Source of the DNA: Rugalucina vietnamica
Lineage: Eukaryota > Mollusca > Bivalvia > Lucinida > Lucinidae
Assembly: GCA_964017185.1 (NCBI GenBank)
Contig: OZ024873.1
Coordinates: 49,524,760-49,588,759 of the forward strand
Length of the DNA stretch: 64,000 nt
Direction: 5' to 3'
Shown: positions 42,201 to 50,649 of the stretch, one piece after another
Position numbering within the stretch: the stretch's first letter is position 1
Layout of the letters: each line of letters starts with the position of its first letter
The notes under the pieces: generated by a model
The model's input: only the letters and a program-made list of their open reading frames with translations
What the model was told of the DNA's origin: nothing
Database searches by the model: none
Translations under genes and position numbers: made by a program

Positions 42201-45200
42201 GGAGGCTTGAGCAGTTAGGTCCCAATGGGCGGAGACCCATATTCCCACCCTTGAATCCGAGGCTTAATTTAAGATAAAAATGTCATGCAAATGATATCCG
42301 TTTCGTTTGGAATCTTTCCTAGTACTTTTAAATCACTGTTTATACAATGCTGAGTTTGTAAAGTCCCACAGAATATTAGTCAATAGTAATAACTGTGATG
42401 TTTTTAAGACATGTGTTTGTTACGACTAGTATTTAGTCGGAGGAAAAGTATTATAAAATTTACATACCTGCATGAAATATTTCTGAAAAACGAACGACAA
42501 TGGTGAAGATGTTTTAACAAGAACAATTGATGATCAATAAAATAAATAATTAAACACTTCGAAATAGCTAATGCAACAATGGATTTGTCATGTGCCAAAT
42601 AGATTGCGATTATGCTCATACGGTTAAAGATTTTCAAATGTTTATCTCTCACGGATTAATCTGAAATTTGGTTTGATGCATCCAACTTTGAAATGATAAG
42701 CACGTCCATGATAACCGTCCAATATACATGTTCCAGTACGTGTACATGTACATGTGCACGTTGAGTTGTTTTATTAAATGGTTCAAAGATGCAAATCATG
42801 CACCTTTTTTTCGTTCTCCGTAATAGATACCAATTAAATCTTAGACTCATATAAGAGCACGACAGTATGACATGCTTTAGATTGGACCACACATATAATA
42901 GTATGCTGTAAACTATTCATGTACTTCGTGGATGAGTCCAATTTCAAACGTCATGGCTCTAACACGCTCATTTAAATATTTCCGTACCATTATACACGTT
43001 GATTCAATTGTGTGTTTACCTTCAACTTTCTGGTACGCCTTTTTCAACTCGTCGATGTCAATGCCAGGAGTTGAATATGTCCTGTCAAACCCGCAGTAGC
43101 TCCAGCAATATTCCCCAGGAGAGTGATAGGCCGGATCATAGCACGTACATCCTGATCCAGATCCTGTGCCCCAGTAGGTCGAATAGCCCATCGATCCGTA
43201 CCCTCCCATATTGCCGTATCCCGTGGAACCCCAGCCCTGACCACCAGATCCGCCCCAGTAGTTGTACGCTCCAGAACCACTATACCATCCGGCATATGGG
43301 TCGTAGCCTCCTGCTCCCGATCCTGTGCCCCAGTAGGTAGAATAGCCCATCGATCCGTACCCTCCCATATTGCCGTATCCCGTGGAACCCCAACCCTGAC
43401 CACCAGATCCACCCCAGTAGTTGTACGCTCCAGAACCACTATACCATCCGGTATATGGGTCGTAGCCTCCTGCCCCCGATCCTGTGCCCCAATAGCTTGA
43501 ATAGCCCATCGATCCGTACCCACCCATATTGCCGTATCCCGTGGAACCCCAGCCTTGACCACCAGATCCGCCCCAGTAGTTGTAAGCTCCAGCAGTATTC
43601 AATCCGGCATATGGGTCGTAGCCTCCGTAGCCTCCCGCACCCGATCCACCCCAGAAGTTGTACGCTCCAGAACCACTATACCATCCGGCATATGGGTCGT
43701 AGCCTCCGTAGCCTCCCGCACCCGATCCACCCCAGTAGTTGTAGGATCCAGATCCACCGTACGACCCGTAATATGGATCATAGTATGAGCTCCAACCGTA
43801 TCCCCCACCAAAGCATTCGTCATAGCAATCTTCCCATTGATAGTATCCGTAGGAGCAATCGCAATATTGTCGCTTTGGCTCAGACTGGTCCTTTTCCTGT
43901 ACGGTTTTATGGTCCCTGTTTGCTTTCAGTTTGGCCACTGTAAAGAGATTGAAATCAGTTCAGAACATGAAAGTACCTGAAAAACCTTTAACAGTAATTA
44001 TGCTTTTCAATAAAGGTGTAGTAGGCTTAAAACACTTTACATGTCTTGCATAGCAGCTGGTAACAGATGTTACTTTGTTTGGTTTTCAAATTGGTGACGC
44101 GAGCACTAAAACACATCTTTCTAAAATGTGTCTGATTTGTGCAATTCGGACGTCGTTTATAGTAATGTAAAACACCTAGATTTTATATATCCGTACAATA
44201 TAAAGAAAATATGGCCAAATTATCTCGAATATTAAGTACATCATTACGAAAACTTGCCCGTGCAATATACAGATATTTTTTCTGTTGTAAAAGCTGAAAG
44301 TTCCGTCAGAAATACTTTGATATTTTTCTTATTTTCGCTCTAAACATAGATTGTAGGTACACGTTAGAACCGCCTCGGCGAGGCGGTTCTAACGAGTACC
44401 CACAATCTATGTTTTGGAGCAAAAATAAGAAAAATAGGTATACCCCTGCATACCCCAGTTTTACTATATAAAAGTGGGTTTTAAGGGGGTATTCAGTGCA
44501 CGGACATGTTTTCCTGATGGCATTATCAGACACTTACCGAGGTCTTTTAACGCCTCAGCTGTAACAAAAGTTAACAAGAATTACGTAAACGATAGCTGCA
44601 TGATCGGAAACAGTTTTTATATTTTGTCATTTAACTAAATTCCAGCCGACAATTTTTGCTTTAAGATAACCTCGGTATCATATACATGTACATGTACGTA
44701 AGTTGCTTCTATGATATGTCAAATAATGTTATAGACTTGTATAAAGTACAGTAAAATATGCATTATATGCATCCTACATTGGTTCAGTGGATATAGCGCT
44801 TGGAAAGTATCAAGAAGCCTTATTTGCAAATCAATTCAGTACGTTTCATTCATAGTTTTTTGTTTTGTTTTCTTTTTTCTAAAATTATTAAGTTTAATTG
44901 ATATATCCACAAGTTTAAGCTCTACCAAAAAGTTGATCTTTCTCAGCACTATTTTCAGTGTATGACCAAACGTGTATTCTCGTGCCGATGTACCGCAACA
45001 ACCAAGAGCTTTTCCTTTAGATGGATGCAATTATTCGAATACGTGTATAATTTGTTGGACATTTTGACAGTGCATTGTAACGGGTGATTTGGTGCGCCCT
45101 CACAGAGGCCAATACGGCTGACGAAGCCGAAATCTAGATCTTATTTCAGACCTTGTTTAACCCGATCATCAATTTGTTAGCCAGATTCCTATACGGCTTA

Positions 45201-47519
45201 CGACTGAAATAACTCGACAAAGCTTGATCATCAAGCAACAAATGTGATGACTGGATCATCTGGGTTAGTAAACAACATCCGGATTTCAGAATATACTCTA
45301 AAATGAGCAGGCTTTCCGGTCAATAAAAATGTAACTGAGATCCTTTATGAGCAGTGAAGACATTAATGAGAAAGGGGATGGGCCGTACCGTGGTTTCGAC
45401 TACTAAAGTCTCGTGTTAGTGACCCTTCAGATTTGGCAACATGGAGCCAAAGAGAATTAATGAAATTTTGCAACTTTCAACAGGGTGGTCGATACAAAAA
45501 CAAGTATTATCTAAATGGGACCAAATATGTTAAATATTGGTAAGAAAATGAATCTTAACCGATAATAAATTTCTGATTTCTCAGAATAACCTCGCTGATC
45601 TCAAAGGACCAAAAAGAAAATATAACCTGCACTTTGGATGATGTACGGGTAGACTGTTTAGGGCCGCCACACGGCACAACACCAGCAGCAGTAATAGCGA
45701 ATAAAAATTAAAACTGAGATCCTTTAAGAGCAGTGAAGACAATAAAGAGAAAGGAGACGGGCCATACCGCGGTTTCGACTACTAAAGTCTCGTCAGTGAC
45801 CCTTTTGATTCATCGGAATCATGATCAACATTTATATGAACTTTCTCCATGCAGAAAGACCATTAAATGACTTATTGATATTTCGTAATACTCATTCCAC
45901 AACACTTGATTCAAAGTCGCAAAATAATAATAAAAATAAGGCTATACCATTTAGATGGTGTAAACAATCCCTTTGCTCATAATGCAATATGAGGTCATGT
46001 CTTATACCTGTCAATGTTTATGTGAGTTAAGTTTCCATAATGGAAGGAATTGATAAACCTAAGCACTTGAAAAACTTGTCCCAGCGGGGTTTGACGGATT
46101 CAAAAGCAAACCGGTCTACACATATATCAGTAGCGGATTTAGAAGGGGTACGGGTGGATTGTTTGACCCCCCCCCCCCCTCTAAGAAAAATCTGGGAAAA
46201 TGTTAAAAACGTACATGTAGTCTTGATGGAGTTTAACCCCATCCAAGAAATCCTGGCTGTTTTCAGAGGATTTCTAGCAACTGCAAAGCATGTACATGTA
46301 TGTATTCCTACCTCTCTTTGCTGTTTTTGACTGTGTCGCCGCATCTTTTTTGTCGTTTTCGCTAACCTGAAAAAGTAAAATACACACAAATATGAGTGCG
46401 TCTTTATTTTCAGGGATCGTTTTATCATCTTATGAATGTGCCTTTGATTTTGTCCCTTGTTCTGCTATATGTACATAGCCATGTTTATAATATGTGCTTG
46501 TTGTAATTCTGTGTTAAAACTACAAACAATTTAATATTTTAGCGATTATATCCACATGTACATGGGACATATAAAACGGGGCATTTCTGATCGCTCTGTT
46601 CAAAGTGGTCCTTCTGTGCCTTGTGGTTGCTTATTATGGGACCACGATGCAAAAGAAGCGGCCCTTCTGGACAATTTGCCTGCTTATAATGAGACCACGA
46701 TGCAAAAGAAGCGGTCCATCTCTCGGATGCATAAAATGGGGTAATGTACATTGCTTTGTATGAAAATAGTACATCGTTTCTTTAAATCCACACTTGGAGA
46801 TAATTTAGGGAACACCTCTGCTAATGCGAAAACGAACTTAAGATTATATACATGTATGATCTTCTCTGTAAAACTTATGAAGTAAATTATTATAAATTAT
46901 CAGAATATGCAGAATCCAGAGGCCCTCTTTTTTGTTGTTGTTAAAATGCTGAACATCAAACGTAAACTACAGAGAAGAGCGGACATCTTTGATTCAGAAA
47001 TTGTATGCATGTTTTTATGAATACAATTACTAGAATGTCCTTTGCGATAACTTCGTTCAATAAATTCACTTTGTCCTAATTTTCATAAGAATTAAACTGA
47101 CACATTGGCTTATAGCTAGGCGATGAAATAAAATATATGGGAAAATTAAGTATTGTCAGAAAACACGAAATAGGATTTTTTTCTTAGCTTTTAAAAATAT
47201 CTAAAATTGTTCCTAACATTTTTATGTGTATAATTTAGCACTATACTTTAATGTAAATAAAGGCAACGTTGCTTAGTCTTTTAATATTTATTCATTTAAA
47301 AGGCAAGTGAGAATAGAATTACAGGTGATAGATACCGGAAGTTACATGTACCATTCGAAAAAGCTCAACATCTGCCATTATTGAAAAGAAAACCTTTATC
47401 CAGAACAAAAATGTCAGTTAATTGCATTTCATCTATATCATAGTTATACATCTTACCGGAACAGACAGTGCTACCCCGGACAACATTAACACCAAAGACA
47501 GAACTTTCTGGAACCCCAT
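28932..47519 (-). CDS. Locus A: secreted Gly/Tyr-rich microexon gene, long form
   Basis: I do not recognise the family by name. Eleven exons read in transcription order: 47519-47457, 46366-46312, 44558-44538, 43937-43020, 42482-42468, 41077-41039, 38519-38493, 36865-36851, 36484-36425, 30074-30048 and 29047-28932. They sum to 1356 nt (452 codons with stop, 451 aa). Each has a pyrimidine-rich AG acceptor and a GT donor close to consensus, and the frame stays open through every junction. The protein has a signal peptide, a charged Lys/Arg linker (TAKR), a Cys-containing patch, about 53-residue Gly/Tyr/Trp repeats, a second Cys cluster, and a non-repetitive C-terminal part ending in a basic helix-like tail (QALKDLKKMVENRKRELQK). 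An extracellular structural matrix role is inferred from composition alone. A shorter form ends at 42913 inside the large exon. Which exons are joined in life needs RNA. Confidence 0.72.
29107..29357. mobile_element. Palindromic MITE P1, copy 9
   Basis: Diverged copy just upstream of the terminal exon of locus A, in its last intron. Both ends are recognisable. Confidence 0.65.
30048..30074 (-). CDS. Locus A microexon: 27 nt, PYSTWKRT
   Basis: Acceptor gcctctttcag and donor gtaagt flank 27 nt in phase 1 to 1. The peptide (D)PYSTWKRT shares Pro-Tyr, Trp-Lys-Arg and the length with QPYGWKRA at 38493-38519. A duplicated microexon is the simplest reading. Confidence 0.75.
30080..32660. other. Large locus A intron
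   Basis: Apart from the 31661-31843 direct repeat I see no coding segment. The open frames are short and overlap. Confidence 0.4.
31661..31843 (+). repeat. Direct repeat, two about 83-bp copies
   Basis: gcgcggtcaaagcattcata and gcgcggtcaaagctttcata begin two similar units sharing gtcggttcatttcattccgt, about 99 bp apart. Confidence 0.85.
32723..32940 (+). mobile_element. Interspersed repeat family R7
   Basis: It starts next to a poly-A run (32670-32714) with caggaaaaggcacaatcaga and continues through cgtaagccgaatgagcagct and ggcacaaacagcacaaaaat. Other copies are at 38206-38450, 49070-49345 and 56150-56390. Confidence 0.65.
33000..34030 (+). repeat. Diverged repeat element
   Basis: It contains repeated gaaggatctcagttttaatt phrases and ends near cctattagcacaccttgtga, similar to the end of the 9.2-kb element. 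The 33050-33440 part recurs inverted at about 45320-45800. Confidence 0.5.
34751..36312. mobile_element. 1.56-kb foldback element with about 640-bp inverted arms
   Basis: The left arm begins caggtgcgttcacttattaa and the right arm ends with its complement. The arms pair through words such as cgatattcacaaataaattg, acaatcgtcactggcaagaa and caaattttcagccgtagtac. The two sides are clearly diverged. The outer base pairs are flanked by TA on both sides, compatible with a TA target duplication as in Tc1/mariner-type elements. The central 35361-35594 minus frame (77 codons) is not a recognised transposase. The element sits in an intron of locus A. Confidence 0.85.
36425..36484 (-). CDS. Locus A exon: 60 nt, LRKLFDYIEFEQPAGANTG
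   Basis: Acceptor gatctcttgtag and donor G|gtgagt flank 60 nt in phase 1 to 1. The peptide is amphipathic then Pro/Gly/Ala-rich. It is one of the longer downstream exons and reads as ordinary protein in one frame. Confidence 0.8.
36851..36865 (-). CDS. Locus A microexon: 15 nt, ILNE
   Basis: Acceptor atttctttcag and donor G|gtaagt flank 15 nt in phase 1 to 1, coding (H)ILNE. Both splice sites are strong, and the length matches the other 15-nt exons of the two loci. Confidence 0.75.
37206..37485 (+). mobile_element. Retroelement-associated coding fragment
   Basis: The frame from about 37206 reads IFRRHYELISKYNVGLKTLL, then LSEPELYGDLVYKFKK and FRKIITRYRRIGYKLNVMRQ, ending near FFNCTP. I recall very similar phrases from many repeated open frames in marine invertebrate genomes associated with non-LTR retroelements, but that assignment is from memory. 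It is truncated at both ends and lies within an intron of locus A on the opposite strand. Confidence 0.5.
37491..38067 (-). CDS. Uncharacterised basic, Asn/Lys-rich open frame
   Basis: A 143-codon minus frame (37922-37491) codes a basic N-terminal half (FRRGRGHAQRKALQKDTRAG) and an Asn/Lys/Pro-rich middle (KPENANAPNNNKPTNDKTA). Upstream, 38067-37964 is also open from an ATG (MSSSESKSDKFDLKRRMFKG) and ends at a donor-like CAACAG|gtaagg, but the gap to the next frame is only about 50 nt. Part of the frame could form a phase-1 exon of locus A (acceptor cataaaacag, donor GCCG|gtatgt). It could also be a retroelement remnant, since the opposite strand next to it is one. No function is assigned. 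Confidence 0.35.
38206..38450 (-). mobile_element. Interspersed repeat R7, inverted copy
   Basis: The reverse complement of the R7 words runs from the aaaatagcttctcattcggc area to the caatcagagaaagattcccg area. The called 27-nt locus A exon starts about 40 nt beyond it. Confidence 0.65.
38493..38519 (-). CDS. Locus A microexon: 27 nt, QPYGWKRA
   Basis: Acceptor gttatggtattccag and donor gtaagt flank 27 nt in phase 1 to 1, reading (E)QPYGWKRA. It resembles the 27-nt exon at 30048-30074 (PYSTWKRT), so one is probably a duplicate of the other. Confidence 0.75.
39238..39295. repeat. (GA)29 microsatellite
   Basis: A perfect GA run in a locus A intron. On the minus strand it is a (CT)n tract. Confidence 0.97.
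39300..41030. other. Locus A intron without recognisable features
   Basis: There is no exon with good paired splice sites in the phase used by the gene. A short TATATA run is at 40301. Confidence 0.4.
41039..41077 (-). CDS. Locus A microexon: 39 nt, AMNLEYEYQIGMY
   Basis: Acceptor tcaatttttag and donor G|gtaagt flank 39 nt in phase 1 to 1, coding (A)MNLEYEYQIGMY. The EIFHA-AMNLEY stretch is similar to ELFEKMRVNLNY in the 66-nt exon of locus B. This suggests the two C-terminal regions are homologous although cut differently into exons. Confidence 0.75.
41264..41290 (-). other. Possible 3-nt microexon or decoy splice pair
   Basis: On the minus strand ctttttttttccaag is followed after only three bases (ACC) by gtgagtat. 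Both sites look strong and three bases would keep phase 1. It may equally be a chance or decoy pair. It lies between two called exons of locus A. Confidence 0.2.
41960..42250. mobile_element. Interspersed repeat R5 copy
   Basis: It contains ctatggttatgtcgggacat, ccacctgggcagggtttaga and gcggttaaccagtaattaga. Confidence 0.6.
42468..42482 (-). CDS. Locus A microexon: 15 nt, EIFHA
   Basis: Acceptor cgtttttcag and donor gtatgt flank 15 nt in phase 1 to 1. Joined to the 43020 donor it reads Glu-Ile-Phe-His-Ala after KKAYQKVE. It lies only 430 nt past the short-form stop. Confidence 0.65.
42913..43937 (-). CDS. Locus A exon 4: Gly/Tyr-rich repeat exon, short-form 3' end
   Basis: The acceptor is ctctttacag at 43938 and the frame continues GTG-GCC-AAA (VAKLKANRDHK). 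The exon starts with a basic stretch, then a Cys/Tyr patch (YCDCSYGYYQWEDCYDECFGG). Gly/Tyr/Ser/Trp repeats follow, with a 53-residue unit (159 nt) containing YNYWGGSGGQGWGSTGYGN and YDPYAGWYSGSG. A second Cys cluster (CTCYDP, EYCWSYCGF) closes the repeat region. If unspliced it runs to a TAG at 42913-42915, giving a 387-aa protein with exons 1-3. An AATAAA lies about 140 nt beyond (42770-42775, minus). An internal donor at 43019-43014 (GAAG|gtaaac) would instead end the exon in phase 1 after 918 nt. A 172-aa minus frame and several plus frames here are shadows. Confidence 0.85.
43188..43660 (-). repeat. Three near-identical 159-nt coding repeats in locus A exon 4
   Basis: The plus-strand word aatagcccatcgatccgta recurs at 43182, 43341 and 43500, exactly 159 nt apart, with only a few substitutions between units. 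The period is 53 codons, so repeat number can change without a frameshift. Shorter Gly-rich units, each beginning with a near-identical GGSGAGGYGGYDPYAG block, sit further upstream (43600-43750). Near identity points to recent duplication or ongoing homogenisation. Confidence 0.85.
44244..44520. mobile_element. Palindromic MITE P1, copy 10
   Basis: The inner palindrome 44342-44416 and both ends are well preserved. It ends 12 bp from the donor of the 21-nt exon of locus A. Confidence 0.8.
44538..44558 (-). CDS. Locus A exon 3: 21-nt microexon
   Basis: Acceptor cttttgttacag and donor gtaagt flank 21 nt that read AEALKDL with the phase-1 base from exon 2. Phase is 1 to 1. Locus B has a 21-nt exon of the same phase coding AEIWKRL, sharing Ala-Glu and Leu at the same positions. 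A palindromic MITE lies immediately downstream in transcription (44244-44520). Confidence 0.85.
45320..45800 (-). repeat. Inverted copy of the 33-kb repeat
   Basis: It contains aactgagatcctttatgagc, tcgactactaaagtctcgt and ccgccacacggcacaacacc, the complement of the 33050-33440 sequence. It holds an internal direct repeat about 390 bp apart. Confidence 0.65.
46040..46330 (+). repeat. Repeat-derived open frame
   Basis: The frame includes SVADLEGVRVDCLTPPPPL, a phrase I recall from many repeat-derived frames in marine invertebrates. It overlaps the locus A exon 2 on the other strand, so it is not treated as a gene. A run of ten C lies at 46167-46177. Confidence 0.3.
46312..46366 (-). CDS. Locus A exon 2: charged linker
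   Basis: A 55-nt exon with acceptor tttttcag and donor gtaggaat. It enters in phase 0 and leaves in phase 1, coding VSENDKKDAATQSKTAKR. The final Lys-Arg is a possible furin-like processing site in a secreted precursor. It is the counterpart of the 34-nt exon of locus B, which also ends in Arg. Confidence 0.82.
46400..47450. other. Locus A intron 1
   Basis: It contains a short direct repeat (gaccacgatgcaaaagaagc at 46640 and 46694). I see nothing else. Confidence 0.45.
47457..47519 (-). CDS. Locus A exon 1: signal peptide
   Basis: A 63-nt exon encodes 21 residues, MGFQKVLSLVLMLSGVAL then SVP, a classic signal peptide with a hydrophobic core and a small residue (Ser) at the likely cleavage site. 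It ends in phase 0 at CCG|gtaag. The start is the first ATG of the frame and matches the length and Met-Gly start of exon 1 in locus B, which supports common ancestry. A longer overlapping minus frame (47547-47365) reads through the donor and is a shadow. Confidence 0.85.
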
Positions 47520-48360
47520 CCTGCGTCCACGGACAGTCTGCCGTCAACTGTCAAAGACTAGATCAAAATTTGGAACTATATTGGAAATCTTAGACTCTGA
47601 GAGGAGGTCAGAAATTAGTCTTGACGGACTGTCATGGAAAATTTTCAGGACTTCCCATCATACCCACGAGTTTATGCATCTCTCTAAGCTAGCTAGAGGC
47701 TAAAACATTGTACATAAATATTTGTATTTAGCATCTAAAGGTTGTTGTTGAACAAACCTGTAGGTATACTGCAGGTGCAATACACAGACTGATCAGGACC
47801 TAGATATTGCGAATGACGCGACTGAAATATCAAATTCAGGTTAAACAAAGCGTTCATATTTTCGCTGCTTTGCTTAATGACCGGTCGAAAGAACCTATAT
47901 GCATGCTCGATATATCACCAAAAAGAAAGTTGAATTATCACAAAAAATCAGTATGGCATGAACTTATAATGTTCTTATTAACAGACGAAATAATTAGAAG
48001 AGAATATCAATTTCGGTGCTTACGTTATTTCTGTCGTCGGGTCCATATAATATGATACTGTTTAATTATGCTAAGCTAATCATGATTTTGACACAAACAA
48101 TGGATATACTACACCCACACAATTACTAAGGTAAACGATCTGCATATACGGGTGTTTTGATCTAAATGAAGGACGAATATCTTCGACAGTTTGAGGTCAC
48201 TTTCTAGGTTAGGACTAGCCAAAAATGCATTCAAACCAACTATAGCAGGAGATGTCACCTCCAACGCTAAATATACGCGAGATACAGGATTTCGGGTTAT
48301 AGCCTAAGGGTATTTCCTACGAAAGCCGGACAAGTCTACATGCAGTTAGGGGATAACTGT

Positions 48361-48503
48361 ATTCAAATTTTTCATTTGGGGCGGTATATCGTCGGATATA
48401 CGGTCGGAAATTTTGTTTTACGGCGACGCGTTAGCGGAGCCGTAAAACATGATTTCCGACCGTATATTCGACGATATACCACCCCAAATGAAAAATTTGA
48501 ATA
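48361..48503. mobile_element. Hairpin element with about 52-bp arms
   Basis: The left arm is attcaaatttttcatttggg + gcggtatatcgtcggatata and the right arm is its complement, ending aaatgaaaaatttgaat. A related block (ttccgacggtacatcgcaga) follows at about 48637. Confidence 0.8.
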
Positions 48504-49069
48504 TTGTTATCCCCATTCTAATGTACTTTTTAACTATAAACATCGAAAAATGCTTTGTTTTTCACGAAATGTGAGCGTGACGAGCAACGTATAACCACGA
48601 CGTTAACCAATCAGAAGCGACGTTGCTCATGACGTTAGGTTTCCGACGGTACATCGCAGAATATACTGTCGCAAATTTTTGACGTTATCCAATAAGACGT
48701 CGCGTAACATTCGCGAGTGCATTAGAATGAGTTTTGACTTTAACGACTCCTGATACCGATTATAAAGACAACTGTTCTGAGCTAAAAACAACAAAAAACA
48801 AGAGTTGTCGTTATTAGACAAGAACGATATTCGTCATTTGGCATGTTTGGAAAATTGCATATCTTTTTGACAGAAAAAGCAAGAAGAATGAAATAATTGA
48901 AACGAACCGATTAAATAATTTATCGATGGGTTGTAAAATATTTTACTTCGAGAATGTCTCGTCTGATTAGAATCACACATGACATCAAAAGGGAAACAAA
49001 TTCATCACACGTAAAATGTGTGTATACAAATTGCCGAGAATATCCGCGAAGGTATGTTCACTTGTCAAA

Positions 49070-49345
49070 AAACGTTGGTGATCAAACATTTGAGTAGGCA
49101 TTTTGGGCATATCAAAAGGAAGAAGTAGGCAATGATCAAGAAATGGCACGATCCATAAACGGAGGGGTCGGGAAAGAACTAAAATGGCATTAAGGTACTT
49201 ATACCAGGAAAACATATAGTAAGCCGAGTGGGCAGCAATTCCCCAATAGGCGGCCGCTCAGCTACCTGAACTGAACTAAAATAGAAAACACACACAAGGC
49301 TCAAACAGCACAAAAATTCGACTCCAAAACACAGAACAACTAGAA
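49070..49345 (+). mobile_element. Interspersed repeat R7 copy
   Basis: It contains diverged R7 words, including agtaagccgagtgggcagca, aataggcggccgctcagcta and ggctcaaacagcacaaaaat. Confidence 0.6.
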
Positions 49346-49428
49346 CCACAACAGAAGTATCGCCTTAAAACAATCAGTAATATAAATATAAAATTATTAT
49401 TATCTTATCAAGTTTGATTTATTTGGTG

Positions 49429-49545
49429 GGTACCCAGCAGGCACATGACGTCATAATGACGTCAGATCGACGTCGATGCGACCTCATGACGTCGCATCGA
49501 CGTTGATATGACGTAATTCTGACGCCATGTGTCCGATGGGTAAGC
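49429..49545. mobile_element. Short element with tandem GACGTCAT-type motifs
   Basis: gggtacccagcaggcacatg at the left and gtgtccgatgggta at the right form imperfect inverted ends. Between them gacgtcataat, gacgtcagatc, gacgtcgatgc and similar units repeat about every 12 bp. Confidence 0.65.
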
Positions 49546-50224
49546 ATTGTTGTGACACTGTAATATGCCACAAATTTTGAAACTACTGTTTTTCTTTAAA
49601 CCACGCTATCCTTAAAATCAGAGTGATAAATGTTCATACCAACTGATTCTTTCGCCAAATCATAAAAAAAGAATGAAAAAGTTGTACTTTAGTAATCAAA
49701 TTGAATCAGTTCTAATGTCAGCAAGCAAAGGAAAGGTTTAAAACTTCTTGCCATTTAAAAAGCAAACGGACACACTCAATCAACTATGGGAATTTCATTC
49801 CACATCATTTTATGACACACTATGCAACAGTACATGTACATTAAATGTATGTATAAATAATTTGTTTAACGTGTTTTTATAGAGGGCTTCGTGGAAGATT
49901 GGCAATACCAAACGAGCTACCCTCTTTAAATTAAAACTTTGACTTGACGTGACTTGTTGTGCAGTCTGACTTAAAGAATGGTCTTTTTGACGGAAATGAC
50001 TATAGGTTCAATCTTCAAAAGTACAAAGCTTACAAAATGAACAGTCTTGATGGTATAATTGTGTCATCGTAGCAGCAATTCGAAATATTTTAGAAATTGC
50101 AGATTAAAAGTTTTATCCCTAACTTAATTTGTACAGTATATAAGCGAAAATGTGCGACGTAGTGGTGGTTCAAATGATTTTGGTATCAACAAATTAACAG
50201 TATCCTAATCTAAACGTGTATAGC

Positions 50225-50345
50225 TTATACGTATGTGAGGCGACTAAGTAGGGAATGCGCTTAAGTAGGGAAAACCCGTCAAGGTGAGGACATAAAATTG
50301 CGCTTATCTCGGAAATTCGTTCACTGCGCTTAAGTAGGAAACGCT
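50225..50345 (+). repeat. Repeat with cttaagtaggaaa motif
   Basis: It contains several cgcttaagtagg and gcgactaagtagg units. The complement appears at 56930-57062 (ccacttagtcgcattcccca). Confidence 0.6.
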
Positions 50346-50379
50346 AGAAACTTAAGGCAAATCCTTCCAGTGTTTCATA

Positions 50380-50637
50380 TGAGCCGCGTCATGAGAAAAC
50401 TGACTTCTATATATGAGCATCCTTCTGGGAAAACCAACAGTGTGGTTTCCGAACAGGTCTGACACAAACCGGCCTGTACAGCTTCAGAAGCAGGCTAGAA
50501 GCTTGAAATGTTTGGAGTTAAGTAGGAGAGGATTCGAAAACAAAGGTGCTGATCAGCTTCGCAGTTACCGCGAAGCTGATCTGCGCCTTTGTTTTCGCCG
50601 ATGCAGATTGTTGTTTTTCCCATGAGGCGGCTCATAT
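50380..50637. mobile_element. Palindromic MITE P2, copy 5
   Basis: It has terminal repeats and the central palindrome gcgaagctgatctgcgcctt. A second, nested terminal repeat (tgggaaaaccaacag, 50427) is present. Confidence 0.75.
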
Positions 50638-50649
50638 GCGGCAGTATTA

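Noticed and set aside
43044..43943. Arg/Pro/Thr-rich frames on both strands over locus A exon 4
   Set aside because: They are shadows of the Gly/Tyr repeat frame, which carries the acceptor and continues from exon 3.
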